From positions 62,001-126,000 of the forward strand of contig CAMWFQ010000008.1 in assembly GCA_947173495.1 (NCBI GenBank): DNA of 64,000 bases. Reading direction: 5' to 3'. The position numbers were made by a program, and so were the translations under genes. Source of the stretch: an uncultured Lachnospiraceae bacterium. Lineage in GTDB: Bacteria > Bacillota > Clostridia > Lachnospirales > Lachnospiraceae. The notes below the pieces were generated by a model that saw nothing but the letters and a program-made list of their open reading frames with translations, had not been told where the DNA came from and made no database searches. Positions 15,920-25,433 of the stretch are shown here, piece after piece; the first letter of the stretch is position 1; each line of letters begins with the position of its first letter.

Positions 15920-18114
15920 ATATGGAGAAAGTGTTTGCGTGTGTGTTGTCTTTGTCGCTTTCGGGGGCTGTGACAGGGATAGGGCTTCTGCTGGTTCATC
16001 CTCTTACAAAGAAGTGCCTGTCAAAGAAGTGGAATTATTATATCTGGCTGCTTGTGGCGGTAAGGCTGATGATTCCTGTGCATATTGAAATGCCCAACAG
16101 CATTCAGCTTCCGGTAGAACCCATCTGGGAAAAGATGACTGGAAATCCGGCAGAGAGCATGGCGCTTCCGGCCAGGGAAGCTGCTTTTGGGGCAGCTGAG
16201 GAAATCCTCACGCAGGATGATATGGATGAGACAGAGAAACCGGCTGTGCAGCAGTCAGCTTCCTCTTCACAGGCATCCGCCCTGGGACAGAGCTCTCCGG
16301 TATTGCACAGGCCTTCTGATACGGGAAAGAAGATCTCGACGGCGGCGGCGCTGGGAATGATATGGCTTTTAGGCGCGGCAGCGGCTCTTTTAGTTAAAAT
16401 AAAAAATTACAGACGTTTTCACCGCTATATACAGGAAGGAAGCAATAAGATCACGGACTTTGAACGGAACAGTCTGACGGCAAATATGGCTGTGAGCGTT
16501 GGACTTGGAAAGATTCCGGTGGTGTGGGAAAGTGAAAGGATTCTGACGCCAATTACCGTAGGGCTTTTAAAACCATGTATTGTTCTGCCAAAGCAGCGCC
16601 AGGATACGTCACATTTATCTCTGATCCTTCATCATGAACTTGTCCACGTGAAGCGCGGGGATCTTTGGTATAAGTGGCTCTTTCAGCTGCTGTTGTGTAT
16701 TCACTGGTTTAATCCCGTATTGTATCTGGTGGGGAACAGAATCAACAGAGACTGCGAGCTTGCCTGTGATGAGGCTGTGCTTGCAGCGCTGAACCCGGAA
16801 GGAAGAAAAGCTTATGGAAATGCGCTGATCAATGCCGCCGAGCAGAATATAAAGTCTGGCAGAAATATTCCCTCTATGACGCTGGTGAACAGGAAGGAAA
16901 ATCTGAAGGAGCGCCTTAAGGGAATCCTGAGGTACAAAAAGCAGGGCAGAGGTAAAATGATACTTTCGGTAGTTGCTGCATTTCTCATGATCTTTCTTTC
17001 AGCCTGCGGCAGTGTGGAGGTGGCCCGGGATGCCATGCCGCTTACGGCGTTCAGGGAGGCTGGGGAAGAAGAGACAGAGGAAGGCTTCAGCAGACCCAAA
17101 GACGGACATATGTCCCTGGGAGAGCGGCTGATTTCCTCCCTGCTTCACTTTGATGTAGATGATTTTCTTGCCATGCAGAGGACCATTGACAAGAAAGGAA
17201 AGCCATGGCAGGTATATGAGGATGATGAGCTTCTGGCCGGAAAGGACGTGGAAGGTCAGTGGGCGGCTTTTTTCTACAGTGGAGGCGGGAAGACCGGGGC
17301 CATAGAGGGACGGGGCATGTTCATGAACGGTTCTGATTCCATTCTGATTACCCAGGCCGTGAAGGAGACGGAGATAGAGATGGAGTCTTCCTTTGACCTG
17401 CTGGAAGGAAGATATAAGATTGTGCATGTGAAGCCGGACAAAACGGTGGAAACACTGGTGGAAGAGGGGGAAAAGAAGAAGACTCTCATTACGCTTGAGG
17501 AAGGACGGAACGTGATTAAAATGGTTGGGCAGGGATGCAAGCTTAAAAACCTGAACATCCGTTTTCGGGGACAGAAGGAAGGCGGCAGCCTCGAAACGAT
17601 CTACTATTCCGAAGCCGGAGAGTATGCAGATCTCGTATGGGATGACATCCGGGAAGGAACAGCAGACAAAAAAAGTATTTTTGACACCATGATCTACATG
17701 GATAAAGAGCAGGTAAGTAAATTATTTGTCCTGATGCTGGAGCAGGGCGTTTCGCTGAATGCCGGAGAACTTCAGGAGGTGTTTATCTATTCCGACCCCG
17801 ATCTGTCTTTGGAGTATCTGACAGAGGCTGTTGAGAGCGGGGAGATAAAGCCGCTGACGAAAGAGCAGGTGCTGGCCATTCTTCCTTATACGGGCACAGG
17901 AGAGCGGGGCGTACTGTTTCAGGTACTGAAAGAGAATATGACCTTTGAAGTGCTGGAAGAGAGTATGCCTTACCTGGATGACGGAGAAAGGACAGAGCTC
18001 ATTTCCTGGTATATAGAACAGGGCAATACGCTCTCCTACTCTGAATTTGCAGAACTTGCTCCCTATTTAAGTCAGCAGACCATCAAGGAGATCGACAGGC
18101 TTCGGGGAACCTGA
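15916..18114 (+). CDS. M56 family metallopeptidase, BlaR1/MecR1-like
   Basis: The 732-residue membrane protein has four predicted membrane segments and a cytoplasmic zinc protease site HELVH (residues 240-244) followed by the ELACDEAVL motif, as in BlaR1. The fourth helix (KMILSVVAAFLMIFLSACGS) is near residue 360. The remaining 360 or so residues should lie outside the cell. That part does not resemble the penicillin-binding sensor of true BlaR1: no SxxK-type acylation motif with KTG is evident, so the inducer need not be a beta-lactam. Its start overlaps the blaI stop (ATGA), indicating translational coupling. Confidence 0.85.
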   Translation: MNMEKVFACVLSLSLSGAVTGIGLLLVHPLTKKCLSKKWNYYIWLLVAVRLMIPVHIEMPNSIQLPVEPIWEKMTGNPAESMALPAREAAFGAAEEILTQDDMDETEKPAVQQSASSSQASALGQSSPVLHRPSDTGKKISTAAALGMIWLLGAAAALLVKIKNYRRFHRYIQEGSNKITDFERNSLTANMAVSVGLGKIPVVWESERILTPITVGLLKPCIVLPKQRQDTSHLSLILHHELVHVKRGDLWYKWLFQLLLCIHWFNPVLYLVGNRINRDCELACDEAVLAALNPEGRKAYGNALINAAEQNIKSGRNIPSMTLVNRKENLKERLKGILRYKKQGRGKMILSVVAAFLMIFLSACGSVEVARDAMPLTAFREAGEEETEEGFSRPKDGHMSLGERLISSLLHFDVDDFLAMQRTIDKKGKPWQVYEDDELLAGKDVEGQWAAFFYSGGGKTGAIEGRGMFMNGSDSILITQAVKETEIEMESSFDLLEGRYKIVHVKPDKTVETLVEEGEKKKTLITLEEGRNVIKMVGQGCKLKNLNIRFRGQKEGGSLETIYYSEAGEYADLVWDDIREGTADKKSIFDTMIYMDKEQVSKLFVLMLEQGVSLNAGELQEVFIYSDPDLSLEYLTEAVESGEIKPLTKEQVLAILPYTGTGERGVLFQVLKENMTFEVLEESMPYLDDGERTELISWYIEQGNTLSYSEFAELAPYLSQQTIKEIDRLRGT

Positions 18115-18123
18115 AAGAAATAA

Positions 18124-18166
18124 CGATTCAGACAGGTCTGCGCATTTGCTGCGCAGGCCGTGAGAA
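18124..18166 (+). repeat. Hairpin repeat of the TGCGC/GCGCA type, copy 2
   Basis: GTCTGCGC pairs with GCGCAGGC (one G-T pair) around a 7-nt loop and is followed by CGTGAGAAAG. The stem differs from copy 1 near 15.32 kb, but pairing, loop size and 3' flank are kept. Confidence 0.5.
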
Positions 18167-18173
18167 AGCAGAC

Positions 18174-18212
18174 AAAGAAATGCGTTACTACTGGTAATTG
18201 CATTTCTTTTTT
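18174..18212 (+). terminator. Terminator after the blaR1-like gene
   Basis: AAGAAATGC pairs perfectly with GCATTTCTT around a 16-nt loop and is followed by TTTT. It separates the bla-type pair from dnaE. Confidence 0.88.
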
Positions 18213-18281
18213 GTTATGATAAAAAAGGTATGTTACGGCATGAAGGCCGCGATATAGAAGAAAAGGTAAAGGAGGTGTCTC

Positions 18282-19964
18282 ATGGCGTTTGTTCACCTGC
18301 ATGTCCATACAGAATACAGTTTGCTGGATGGATCCAATAAAATAACAGAATATGTCAAACGGGTGAAACAGCTGGGGATGGACAGCGCCGCCATCACGGA
18401 CCACGGTGTTATGTACGGCGTGATCGATTTTTATAAGGCGTGTAAGGCAGAGGGGGTCAAACCTATATTGGGCTGTGAGATCTATGTGGCGCCCAATTCC
18501 AGATTTGATAAGGAACTGACGGGTGGAGAAGACAGATATTATCATCTGGTTCTGCTTGCAGAGAACAATACAGGGTATGATAACCTGATGAAAATTGTCA
18601 GCCGTGGTTTTACAGAAGGGTATTATTATAAGCCCCGGGTGGACATGGAGATCCTGAATCAGTTCCATGAAGGGATCATTGCGCTCTCAGCCTGTCTGGC
18701 CGGGGAGGTGCAGCGGTATATTCAGAAAGGGCTGATAGAAGAGGCCAAAAAGGCGGCTCTGAAATACCGGGACTGCTTCGGAGAAGAAAACTTTTTCCTG
18801 GAGCTGCAGGACCATGGACTTCCCGAGCAGAGAATGGTGAACACCACACTTCTGCAGATGAGCAGAGAGCTGAATATTCCTCTGGTGGTCACCAATGACG
18901 TACATTACACTTATGCTGAAGATGAAAAGCCGCATGATATCCTGCTCTGTATACAGACGGGTAAAAAGCTTTCGGATGAAGACCGGATGCGCTATGTGGG
19001 AGGGCAGTACTATGTGAAAAGCGAGGAGGAGATGAAGGGTCTTTTTCCTTACGCATGGGAGGCTGTGGAAAACACCCAGCGGATTGCGGACAGATGTCAT
19101 GTGGAAATTGAATTCGGCGTGATCAAACTCCCGCATTTTGAAGTGCCTCAGGGGTATGATTCATGGACGTACTTAAACAGGCTCTGTTATGAAGGGCTGA
19201 AAGAGCGGTACGGGGAAGATGAGAATGCGCCGGCGGGAGATACCGGGCAGACATTAAAAGAGCGGTTGGACTATGAGCTGGATGTGATCCGGACCATGGG
19301 ATATGTGGATTATTTTCTGATTGTGTGGGATTTTATCAATTATGCCAAATCCAATCAGATCATGGTGGGGCCGGGAAGAGGATCGGCGGCGGGAAGCATT
19401 GTGGCTTATGTGCTGAAGATCACCAATATAGATCCTATCAAATATAACCTCCTGTTTGAACGGTTCCTGAACCCGGAGCGTATCTCCATGCCGGATATTG
19501 ATATTGACTTCTGCTTTGAAAGACGTCAGGAGGTCATTGATTATGTGAGCCGGAAGTACGGACCGGAAAAGGTGGTGCAGATCGTCACATTCGGAACGCT
19601 GGCGGCGAAAGGAGTCATACGGGATGTGGGCAGGGTTATGGATCTGCCATATGCCTATGTGGATTCGCTGGCCAAGATGATACCAAGAATTCCCAATGAG
19701 CTGAACATCACCATAGACAGAGCGCTTCAGGTCAATCCGGAGCTGCGCAATATGTATGAGACAGATGCGCAGGTGAAAGAGCTGATCGATATGAGCAAGT
19801 GCCTGGAGGGACTTCCAAGACATGCGTCCATGCATGCAGCAGGAGTCGTAATCTGTTCGAGACCGGCGGAAGAACTGGTGCCGCTCTCGAGAGGAGCCGA
19901 TGGCTCTGTCACCACCCAGTTTACGATGACCACCATCGAGGAACTGGGACTTCTTAAAATGGAT
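18282..19964 (+). CDS. dnaE: DNA polymerase III alpha subunit DnaE, exon 1
   Basis: This exon encodes residues 1-561 of the replicative polymerase: the PHP domain (VHLHVHTEYSLLDGS) and most of the palm, with catalytic Asp405 and Asp407 in MPDIDIDF. It ends with codon 561, GAT, the third catalytic aspartate in GLLKMD. The frame then runs into GTGCG, a group II intron 5' end, and would stop at 20048 after 27 foreign residues. The protein continues at 22585 with FLGLRTLTVLRDAV, exactly as in uninterrupted DnaE proteins. ATG 18282 follows AAAGGAGGTGTCTC. Production of the polymerase depends on splicing of the intervening RNA. Confidence 0.93.
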
Positions 19965-20745
19965 GTGCGAATTGTTCGCCGGCGAAACACTCCGGAAACG
20001 GAAACAATCCGGCGGAGCAGGCAGATGCGGTACCGCAGGCCTGCTTAACTGTCAGTTCGATCAGACAGGTGAAATCCCTGTTGCGGAGTAAATGTCGATA
20101 CTCCACCCCCTGATACTCCGACATGCGTTCTGCTCTTAACGGCAGAGGGTATGAAGCTCGGTGAAGGCGGCCCAAAAGAAGCCTAAGTGGATGAAATATA
20201 TAAGTAGGATTGGTACAAAAGTGGTCAGAACCCGCCTGTCTGAACGTATAAAGTAAAAAATACGGCGACGAAGTAGGCCGGGGGTCCTGTGAAAGATAAT
20301 ATGCTTACTTACCGGGAACCGCTGTTTGAAAAGCTCGTGATTAAGACTCCGGCGAAAGCCGGATGACAGGTTTGGCCGCGGCGGCGTTACTGTCCATTGA
20401 TGCCGCTGTCTCTGCCGCTGAGACGGTACCGGGCCTTATTCCATTCGACAAGGGGAGAAAGGCCGGCTGACGGGTTAAAGGCGGAAGCTAAGTTATCATA
20501 ATAAAAGGATAGAACGGACGGAACAATTGAACCTTAAAGGGAAATGACAAGGCAGTTAGGGGCCGATGTTCCCAGCAGAGTAGGAAATGACCTGCGGATT
20601 TAAGGGGCAGCAGCCCGTAGTACCGTTGAAAGCGGCTATAAACCGCCGGAGGGAAGGGGCATAGTTGTAAACGGAATATTGTAAGAGCAGTTTAATCGTC
20701 AGGGCTGAGCCTGACGAAAGGATGGATCGTCGCGGAGGTGATGCA

Positions 20746-22455
20746 ATGAGGATTAAGCTTAATAAGATTCCAGCAGACAAGAAGGAACTTGACCAACTCT
20801 TACAGGACATTTATATAACGGCAAAAAAGAATTATGAAAATCAGATACAGAGCAATTTTACAGGCATTCTGGAGGTGATCGCCTCCACTCCCAACATTAT
20901 GGAAGCGATCCGGAGGGCAGGAGAAAACCGTAGAATCAATGAGCCTTTTAAGAAAAACCATGATGAAGTGACAGAGATCGTGAGGACCAGGCTTTATGAT
21001 TACCATCCGGAAAAGATGCAGGAGGTCTGGATTCCTGAAGCGGGAAGGATGGAAAGCCGTCCTGCGGCAGGCATAACAGCGACTGACCAGATCATACGTG
21101 AGTGCATAAAAGGGATTCTGGAGCCTGTGGCGGAGGCACAGTTTTCGGAGCATTCCTATGGAATGCGGCCTATGCGGTCTGCAGATATGGCAGTCGCACA
21201 GATCAGGCAAATGAGTCTTGAGGGAAAGTTCTGGGCGGTAAAGGGTGAAATTAAGGAATTATATGCTCATATTGACCATAATGTCATGATCAGCAGTTTA
21301 TGGGGCATCGGCATTCGGGATAAACGGGTTCTCAGCATTATGAAGCAGATGCTGAAAACAGGAATTCTGAAAGAGAGAAGGCATCACATGCCGGGGGCCT
21401 TTCAGACGGATATTGCGATGCTGCTGGCCAATATTTACCTGACCCGGTTTGATGGACATTTCAGAGAGTTCAGCTATGTCCGGTATGCCGGTCAGTGGGT
21501 GATTCTGACAGAAAGCGCGGAAGAAGCGGAAAGGATCCGGCGGAAAGCAAAGAGGTGTCTGTGCGACGACTTACATCTGCAGTTGACAGAGGAAAACATA
21601 CAGATTACAGATATGCGCAGGCAGGTTCTTAAGTTCTTAAAACTTGAGATTGCAATGGGAAGGAAAAACGGGCAGTGGCTCTGTCGGATAATGCCTGAAA
21701 AGGAGGAGCTGCGCCGGCAGATCAGAAAACTGGCCTGTGAAGTATTTCGCGTGGGAAAAACCTGCGGTGATGATGAGGAGAGACTGATTCTGAACATTGT
21801 TATGGCAAATATCATGCTGACAAAGTTTATGAACGATTACAGCATGTGCGAGAAGGGAAGCGCCGCCTGCCGGAGCGATATATGGATGCTGCGGTGCACG
21901 GCATACAGAACGCTCAGAAACCATGGAGGGCGCTGGATACGGGCACAGGAAAGCGCCAATCTGATGGGGCTGCATCATGCCCGCAGAACCTGTATATCTG
22001 CAGTGAAATATAAAGGAATGTATATCGGGATCACAGATATCGCCTTTACCGGCTGGAGGGAGGCGGAATGCAAGGACCAGAGAGAAACACCTTACACGCC
22101 CGAGGGCCGGAAGCTTTATGATAAAAGAATGCAGAAAAGAGGACTGCGGGCGCTGGCAGATGAAGTGAACCTTTCCTCTCATGCGCTGGCAGTGGGAATG
22201 AGCGGAAATCCGCTGTATGATATGGAGTATTTTATGAACAGAGCCTGTGCATATAAGAGGGACAGAGGACGGTGCAGGATCTGCGGCGGTTATGTGAGAC
22301 CCGAGGAGGCAAGAATACTTCATGTGGACAGACAGCTTTCTGCGGACCGGATAAATAAGACGGAAAACCTCATTACAGTCCACAGATGTTGCCGCAAACT
22401 GATTCATAGTAATTCAGAGCCAAAAGAAGTGTCAGATAAAAGAATTACAGATTAA
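20746..22455 (+). CDS. Group II intron-encoded maturase-like protein with degenerate reverse transcriptase and HNH
   Basis: This 569-residue protein is colinear with LtrA-type intron proteins (RT, maturase X domain, HNH) but its catalytic residues are replaced. The first RT aspartate, usually GDIKGFFDNIDH, is Glu168 (VKGEIKELYAHIDH). The PQGG loop is AFQTD (218-222), yet LLANIYLTRFD follows normally. YADD is YAGQ (247-250). In the C-terminal HNH, the Cys pair CRIC (510-513) remains, but the HHI histidines read HVD (526-528) and CxxCH reads HRCCR. The frame is intact with no stops. ATG 20746 is used because GCGGAGGTG precedes it by 5 bases. Maturase help in splicing is the likely retained role; reverse transcription should be impossible. 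Confidence 0.9.
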   Translation: MRIKLNKIPADKKELDQLLQDIYITAKKNYENQIQSNFTGILEVIASTPNIMEAIRRAGENRRINEPFKKNHDEVTEIVRTRLYDYHPEKMQEVWIPEAGRMESRPAAGITATDQIIRECIKGILEPVAEAQFSEHSYGMRPMRSADMAVAQIRQMSLEGKFWAVKGEIKELYAHIDHNVMISSLWGIGIRDKRVLSIMKQMLKTGILKERRHHMPGAFQTDIAMLLANIYLTRFDGHFREFSYVRYAGQWVILTESAEEAERIRRKAKRCLCDDLHLQLTEENIQITDMRRQVLKFLKLEIAMGRKNGQWLCRIMPEKEELRRQIRKLACEVFRVGKTCGDDEERLILNIVMANIMLTKFMNDYSMCEKGSAACRSDIWMLRCTAYRTLRNHGGRWIRAQESANLMGLHHARRTCISAVKYKGMYIGITDIAFTGWREAECKDQRETPYTPEGRKLYDKRMQKRGLRALADEVNLSSHALAVGMSGNPLYDMEYFMNRACAYKRDRGRCRICGGYVRPEEARILHVDRQLSADRINKTENLITVHRCCRKLIHSNSEPKEVSDKRITD

Positions 22456-22491
22456 ACTGTTCTGACAATATTCCGGGTGTTTACAATGGAA

Positions 22492-22525
22492 CGCCGTGTG
22501 CGGTGAAAGCCGCATGCACGGTGTG
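22492..22525 (+). ncRNA. Group II intron domain V
   Basis: The catalytic core hairpin folds as GCCGTG with CACGGT, then TGCGGT with GCCGCA closed by a GAAA tetraloop (22505-22508). A 2-nt bulge TG lies at 22515-22516. The catalytic triad at the base reads CGC. Domain VI follows to the 3' splice site at 22584; I do not assign the branch adenosine. Confidence 0.85.
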
Positions 22526-22584
22526 AAGTGGGGGAAAACCTTCCTGACCGGGCAAAGCCGCAGGAGAGGGTTACCTATCACTAT

Positions 22585-24402
22585 TTTCTTGGACTGCGCA
22601 CGCTTACCGTGCTTCGGGATGCGGTGGCGCTGGTCGAAAAAGATAAAGGAGTTTCTATTGATCTTGATCATATAGATTTTGATGATAAAAAAGTACTTGC
22701 TTCTATCGGAACCGGGCGGACCGATGGGATATTTCAGCTGGAAAGCGGCGGTATGAAAAGCTTTATGAAGGAGCTGAAGCCGGAGAATCTGGAAGATATT
22801 ATTGCCGGGATCGCGCTCTACCGCCCCGGCCCCATGGATTTTATACCCAAGTATATCAGGGGGAAGAACCAGTCGGGAGCGACCACCTACTCCTGCCCTC
22901 AGCTGGAGCCTATTTTGTCGGCCACCTATGGCTGTATTGTTTACCAGGAGCAGGTGATGCAGATTGTCCGGGATCTGGGGGGATACAGCCTGGGGAGGAG
23001 CGATCTGGTACGACGGGCAATGAGTAAGAAAAAGCAGTCTGTGATGGTGAAGGAGAGAGCCAATTTTATATACGGAAATGAAAAGGAAGGAGTGCCGGGA
23101 TGCGTGGCCAACGGCATTCCCGAGGAAACAGCCTCTCAGATTTATGATGACATGATGGACTTTGCCAAATATGCCTTTAATAAATCTCATGCAGCCTGTT
23201 ATGCGGTAGTGGCTTATCAGACAGCTTACCTGAAATATTATTATCCGGTGGAGTTCATGGCGGCGCTTATGACTTCCGTGATTGATAATCCCAGAAAGGT
23301 GGCGGAATATATTGTGGTCTGCCGGAATATGGGAATCACCATTCTTCCTCCGGATATTAATCAGGGAGAGCGAAACTTTTCCGTGGATCAGAACGCTATC
23401 CGCTATGCCCTGACAGCCATTAAGAGTGTGGGGCGTCCGGTGATCGACGCGGTGGTGGAGGAGAGAGCGGCAAGAGGGCCTTATACCAATCTGAAAGATT
23501 TTATTACCCGTATGGCGGATAAAGATATTAATAAAAAGACCATTGAGAATTTCATCAAGGCAGGCGCTTTCGACAGCCTTCCGGGTACCCGAAAGCAGTT
23601 TATGAGCGCTTATGTGCAGATCATGGAAAGCATTATCCATGATAAGAAAAATAATATGGCAGGACAGATCAGCCTGTTTGATATCGTGGATGAGGATCAG
23701 AAGGAGGAATACGACGTCAGACTTCCGGATGTGGGAGAATATTCAAAAGAGATGATGCTTTCTTTTGAAAAAGAAGTCCTGGGAATTTACGTCAGCGGAC
23801 ATCCACTGGAGGAATGGGAGGAGCTGTGGAGAAAGGGGATCACCAATACCACAGCGGACTTTCTGCTGGACGAAGAGGGCGGCGAGCCTGCGGTGAAGGA
23901 TAATGCCACGGCGGTGATCGGAGGAATGATCGCGGATAAGCGGATCAAATACACCAAAAATGACAAGATCATGGCATTTCTCCAGGTAGAGGATCTTCTG
24001 GGGAGCGTGGAAGTGGTGGTTTTCCCCAGGGATTATGAGAAAAACAGCGCCAGACTGACGGAGGATAATAAAATTTTTGTCAGGGGCAGGGTATCTCTGG
24101 AGGAAGATAAGGATGGCAAGCTGATCTGTGAAAGAATCACTTCCTTTGATGAAATTCCCAGAAAGCTCTGGATTAAATTCAGGGAAAAAGAAGACTACGA
24201 AAAGTCAGCGGAGGAGCTTTTGGGGATGCTTGCGGATTCCGATGGAAATGACAGTGTCGTTATTTATATCGAAAACCAGAAGATGATGAAGCGGCTTCCT
24301 CCCAATCGGAATGTATGCGCAGATGAAGAGCTGTCCGGAAAGCTCAGCGAGCGGTTCGGAGCCGAAAATATAAAAATTGTCTGGGACGTGAAAAAAGATT
24401 GA
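22585..24402 (+). CDS. dnaE: DNA polymerase III alpha subunit DnaE, exon 2
   Basis: This exon encodes residues 562-1166: the rest of the palm and fingers (FLGLRTLTVLRDAV, FQLESGGMKSFMKELKPENLED, RPGPMDFIPKYI) and the tandem helix-hairpin-helix region. An OB-fold follows (VIGGMIADKRIKYTKNDKIMAFLQVEDLLGSVEVVVFP), then the C-terminal tail. With exon 1 the spliced protein is 1166 residues, a normal DnaE length. The open frame extends upstream into the intron to 22528, but that part is ribozyme sequence. No ribosome binding site precedes exon 2, so it is not expected to be translated alone. pfkA follows 56 bp downstream. Confidence 0.93.
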   Translation, partial: FLGLRTLTVLRDAVALVEKDKGVSIDLDHIDFDDKKVLASIGTGRTDGIFQLESGGMKSFMKELKPENLEDIIAGIALYRPGPMDFIPKYIRGKNQSGATTYSCPQLEPILSATYGCIVYQEQVMQIVRDLGGYSLGRSDLVRRAMSKKKQSVMVKERANFIYGNEKEGVPGCVANGIPEETASQIYDDMMDFAKYAFNKSHAACYAVVAYQTAYLKYYYPVEFMAALMTSVIDNPRKVAEYIVVCRNMGITILPPDINQGERNFSVDQNAIRYALTAIKSVGRPVIDAVVEERAARGPYTNLKDFITRMADKDINKKTIENFIKAGAFDSLPGTRKQFMSAYVQIMESIIHDKKNNMAGQISLFDIVDEDQKEEYDVRLPDVGEYSKEMMLSFEKEVLGIYVSGHPLEEWEELWRKGITNTTADFLLDEEGGEPAVKDNATAVIGGMIADKRIKYTKNDKIMAFLQVEDLLGSVEVVVFPRDYEKNSARLTEDNKIFVRGRVSLEEDKDGKLICERITSFDEIPRKLWIKFREKEDYEKSAEELLGMLADSDGNDSVVIYIENQKMMKRLPPNRNVCADEELSGKLSERFGAENIKIVWDVKKD

Positions 24403-24458
24403 AAACCGTATAAAATAGAGGTAATATATAGGGAGGAAAGAAAGGATGGAATTTACTT

Positions 24459-25433
24459 ATGGCGAAAGAGATTAAAACCATTGGAGTATTGACCAGCGGC
24501 GGCGACGCACCGGGCATGAATGCGGCAATCCGGGCGATTGTGCGTAAAGCGATTGGAAACGGTGTAAAGGTAAAGGGAATCAAAAAGGGCTATATGGGCC
24601 TTCTCAATGAAGAAATTATGGATATGCAGAAACATGATGTGTCTGACATTATTCAGAGAGGCGGTACCATTCTGGGCACGGCCCGTTGTGTGGAATTCAA
24701 GGAAGAGGAATTTCAGGAAAAGGCAGCGCAGATCTGCAGAAAACATGGTATTGATGGTCTGGTAGTCATTGGAGGAGACGGTTCCTACAGAGGAGCGCAG
24801 GCGCTTTCAAGACACGGGATCAACACCATTGGTATTCCGGGAACCATTGACCTTGATATTGCGTGTACGGAATATACGATAGGATTTGACACAGCTATCA
24901 ATACAGCCATGGCCGCCATCGATAAGGTAAGAGACACCTCTTCTTCCCATGAACGCTGCAATATTATTGAGGTTATGGGAAGAAATGCAGGTTACATCGC
25001 ATTGTGGTGCGGTGTGGCAAACGGTGCGGAGGATATTCTTCTTCCTGAAAAATATGATTTCAATGAGCAGAATATTATCAATAACATTATCACCAACCGA
25101 AAACGGGGCAAGACGCACCATATCATCGTAAATGCAGAGGGGATCGGACACTCAACCTCCATGGCCAGAAGAATAGAGGCGGCCACCGGAATCGAGACCA
25201 GAGCAACCATCCTGGGATACATGCAGCGTGGCGGTTCCCCGACCTGTAAGGACCGTTTTTATGCTTCTATTATGGGTTCTTATGCAGCGGACATTTTGTG
25301 CGAAGGCAAGACCAATCGTGTGGTGGGATACACCAACGGGGAATTTAAGGATTTTGACATTGAAGAGGCACTTAATATGCACAAGGAGATTCCGGAATAT
25401 CAGTTTAAGGTCAGCAAGATCTTATCACAGTAA
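24459..25433 (+). CDS. pfkA: ATP-dependent 6-phosphofructokinase
   Basis: This glycolytic enzyme phosphorylates fructose 6-phosphate to fructose 1,6-bisphosphate. The 324-residue length is standard. The ATP site LTSGGDAPGMNAAIRA and GGDGSYRGA, the catalytic loop PGTIDLDIACTEYTIGFDTA, and the substrate-binding MGRNAGYIAL and GYMQRGGSPTCKDR segments are all present. The catalytic loop reads TIDLD where TIDND is usual, a change at the residue between the two aspartates. The adjacency dnaE-pfkA is widespread in Firmicutes. The last codons and stop are part of a large inverted repeat that encloses the structured element downstream. Confidence 0.95.
   Translation: MAKEIKTIGVLTSGGDAPGMNAAIRAIVRKAIGNGVKVKGIKKGYMGLLNEEIMDMQKHDVSDIIQRGGTILGTARCVEFKEEEFQEKAAQICRKHGIDGLVVIGGDGSYRGAQALSRHGINTIGIPGTIDLDIACTEYTIGFDTAINTAMAAIDKVRDTSSSHERCNIIEVMGRNAGYIALWCGVANGAEDILLPEKYDFNEQNIINNIITNRKRGKTHHIIVNAEGIGHSTSMARRIEAATGIETRATILGYMQRGGSPTCKDRFYASIMGSYAADILCEGKTNRVVGYTNGEFKDFDIEEALNMHKEIPEYQFKVSKILSQ

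Larger units (their letters stand above)
19965..22584 (+). mobile_element. Group II intron inserted in dnaE
   Basis: The intron begins GTGCG and ends CACTAT, matching the GUGYG...AY consensus. Removal restores the dnaE frame at MD|FLGL. About 780 nt of ribozyme RNA precede the encoded protein, and about 130 nt with domains V and VI follow it. A GTCCATT at 20392-20398 can pair over 7 bp, including one G-U, with the last seven exon bases AATGGAT. It is therefore a candidate EBS1, though its domain I location is not proven. At 20349-20362 a CCGGC-GAAA-GCCGG hairpin is typical of intron tetraloop stems. The boundaries are precise because both the exon frame and the intron termini agree. Confidence 0.93.

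Noticed and set aside
19965-20048. A natural DnaE variant with a short C-terminus (588 residues)
   Set aside because: The last 27 residues are unrelated to any DnaE and coincide with the GTGCG intron start. The missing half of the protein continues after the intron.
20746-22455. Intron protein as an active retrohoming reverse transcriptase
   Set aside because: YADD, PQGG and the first catalytic aspartate are all replaced, so target-primed reverse transcription is not credible.
22528-22584. Start of dnaE exon 2 frame taken as an independent start (MGENLPDRAKPQERV)
   Set aside because: These codons are group II intron domain V-VI sequence, with no Shine-Dalgarno sequence. Homology begins exactly at 22585.
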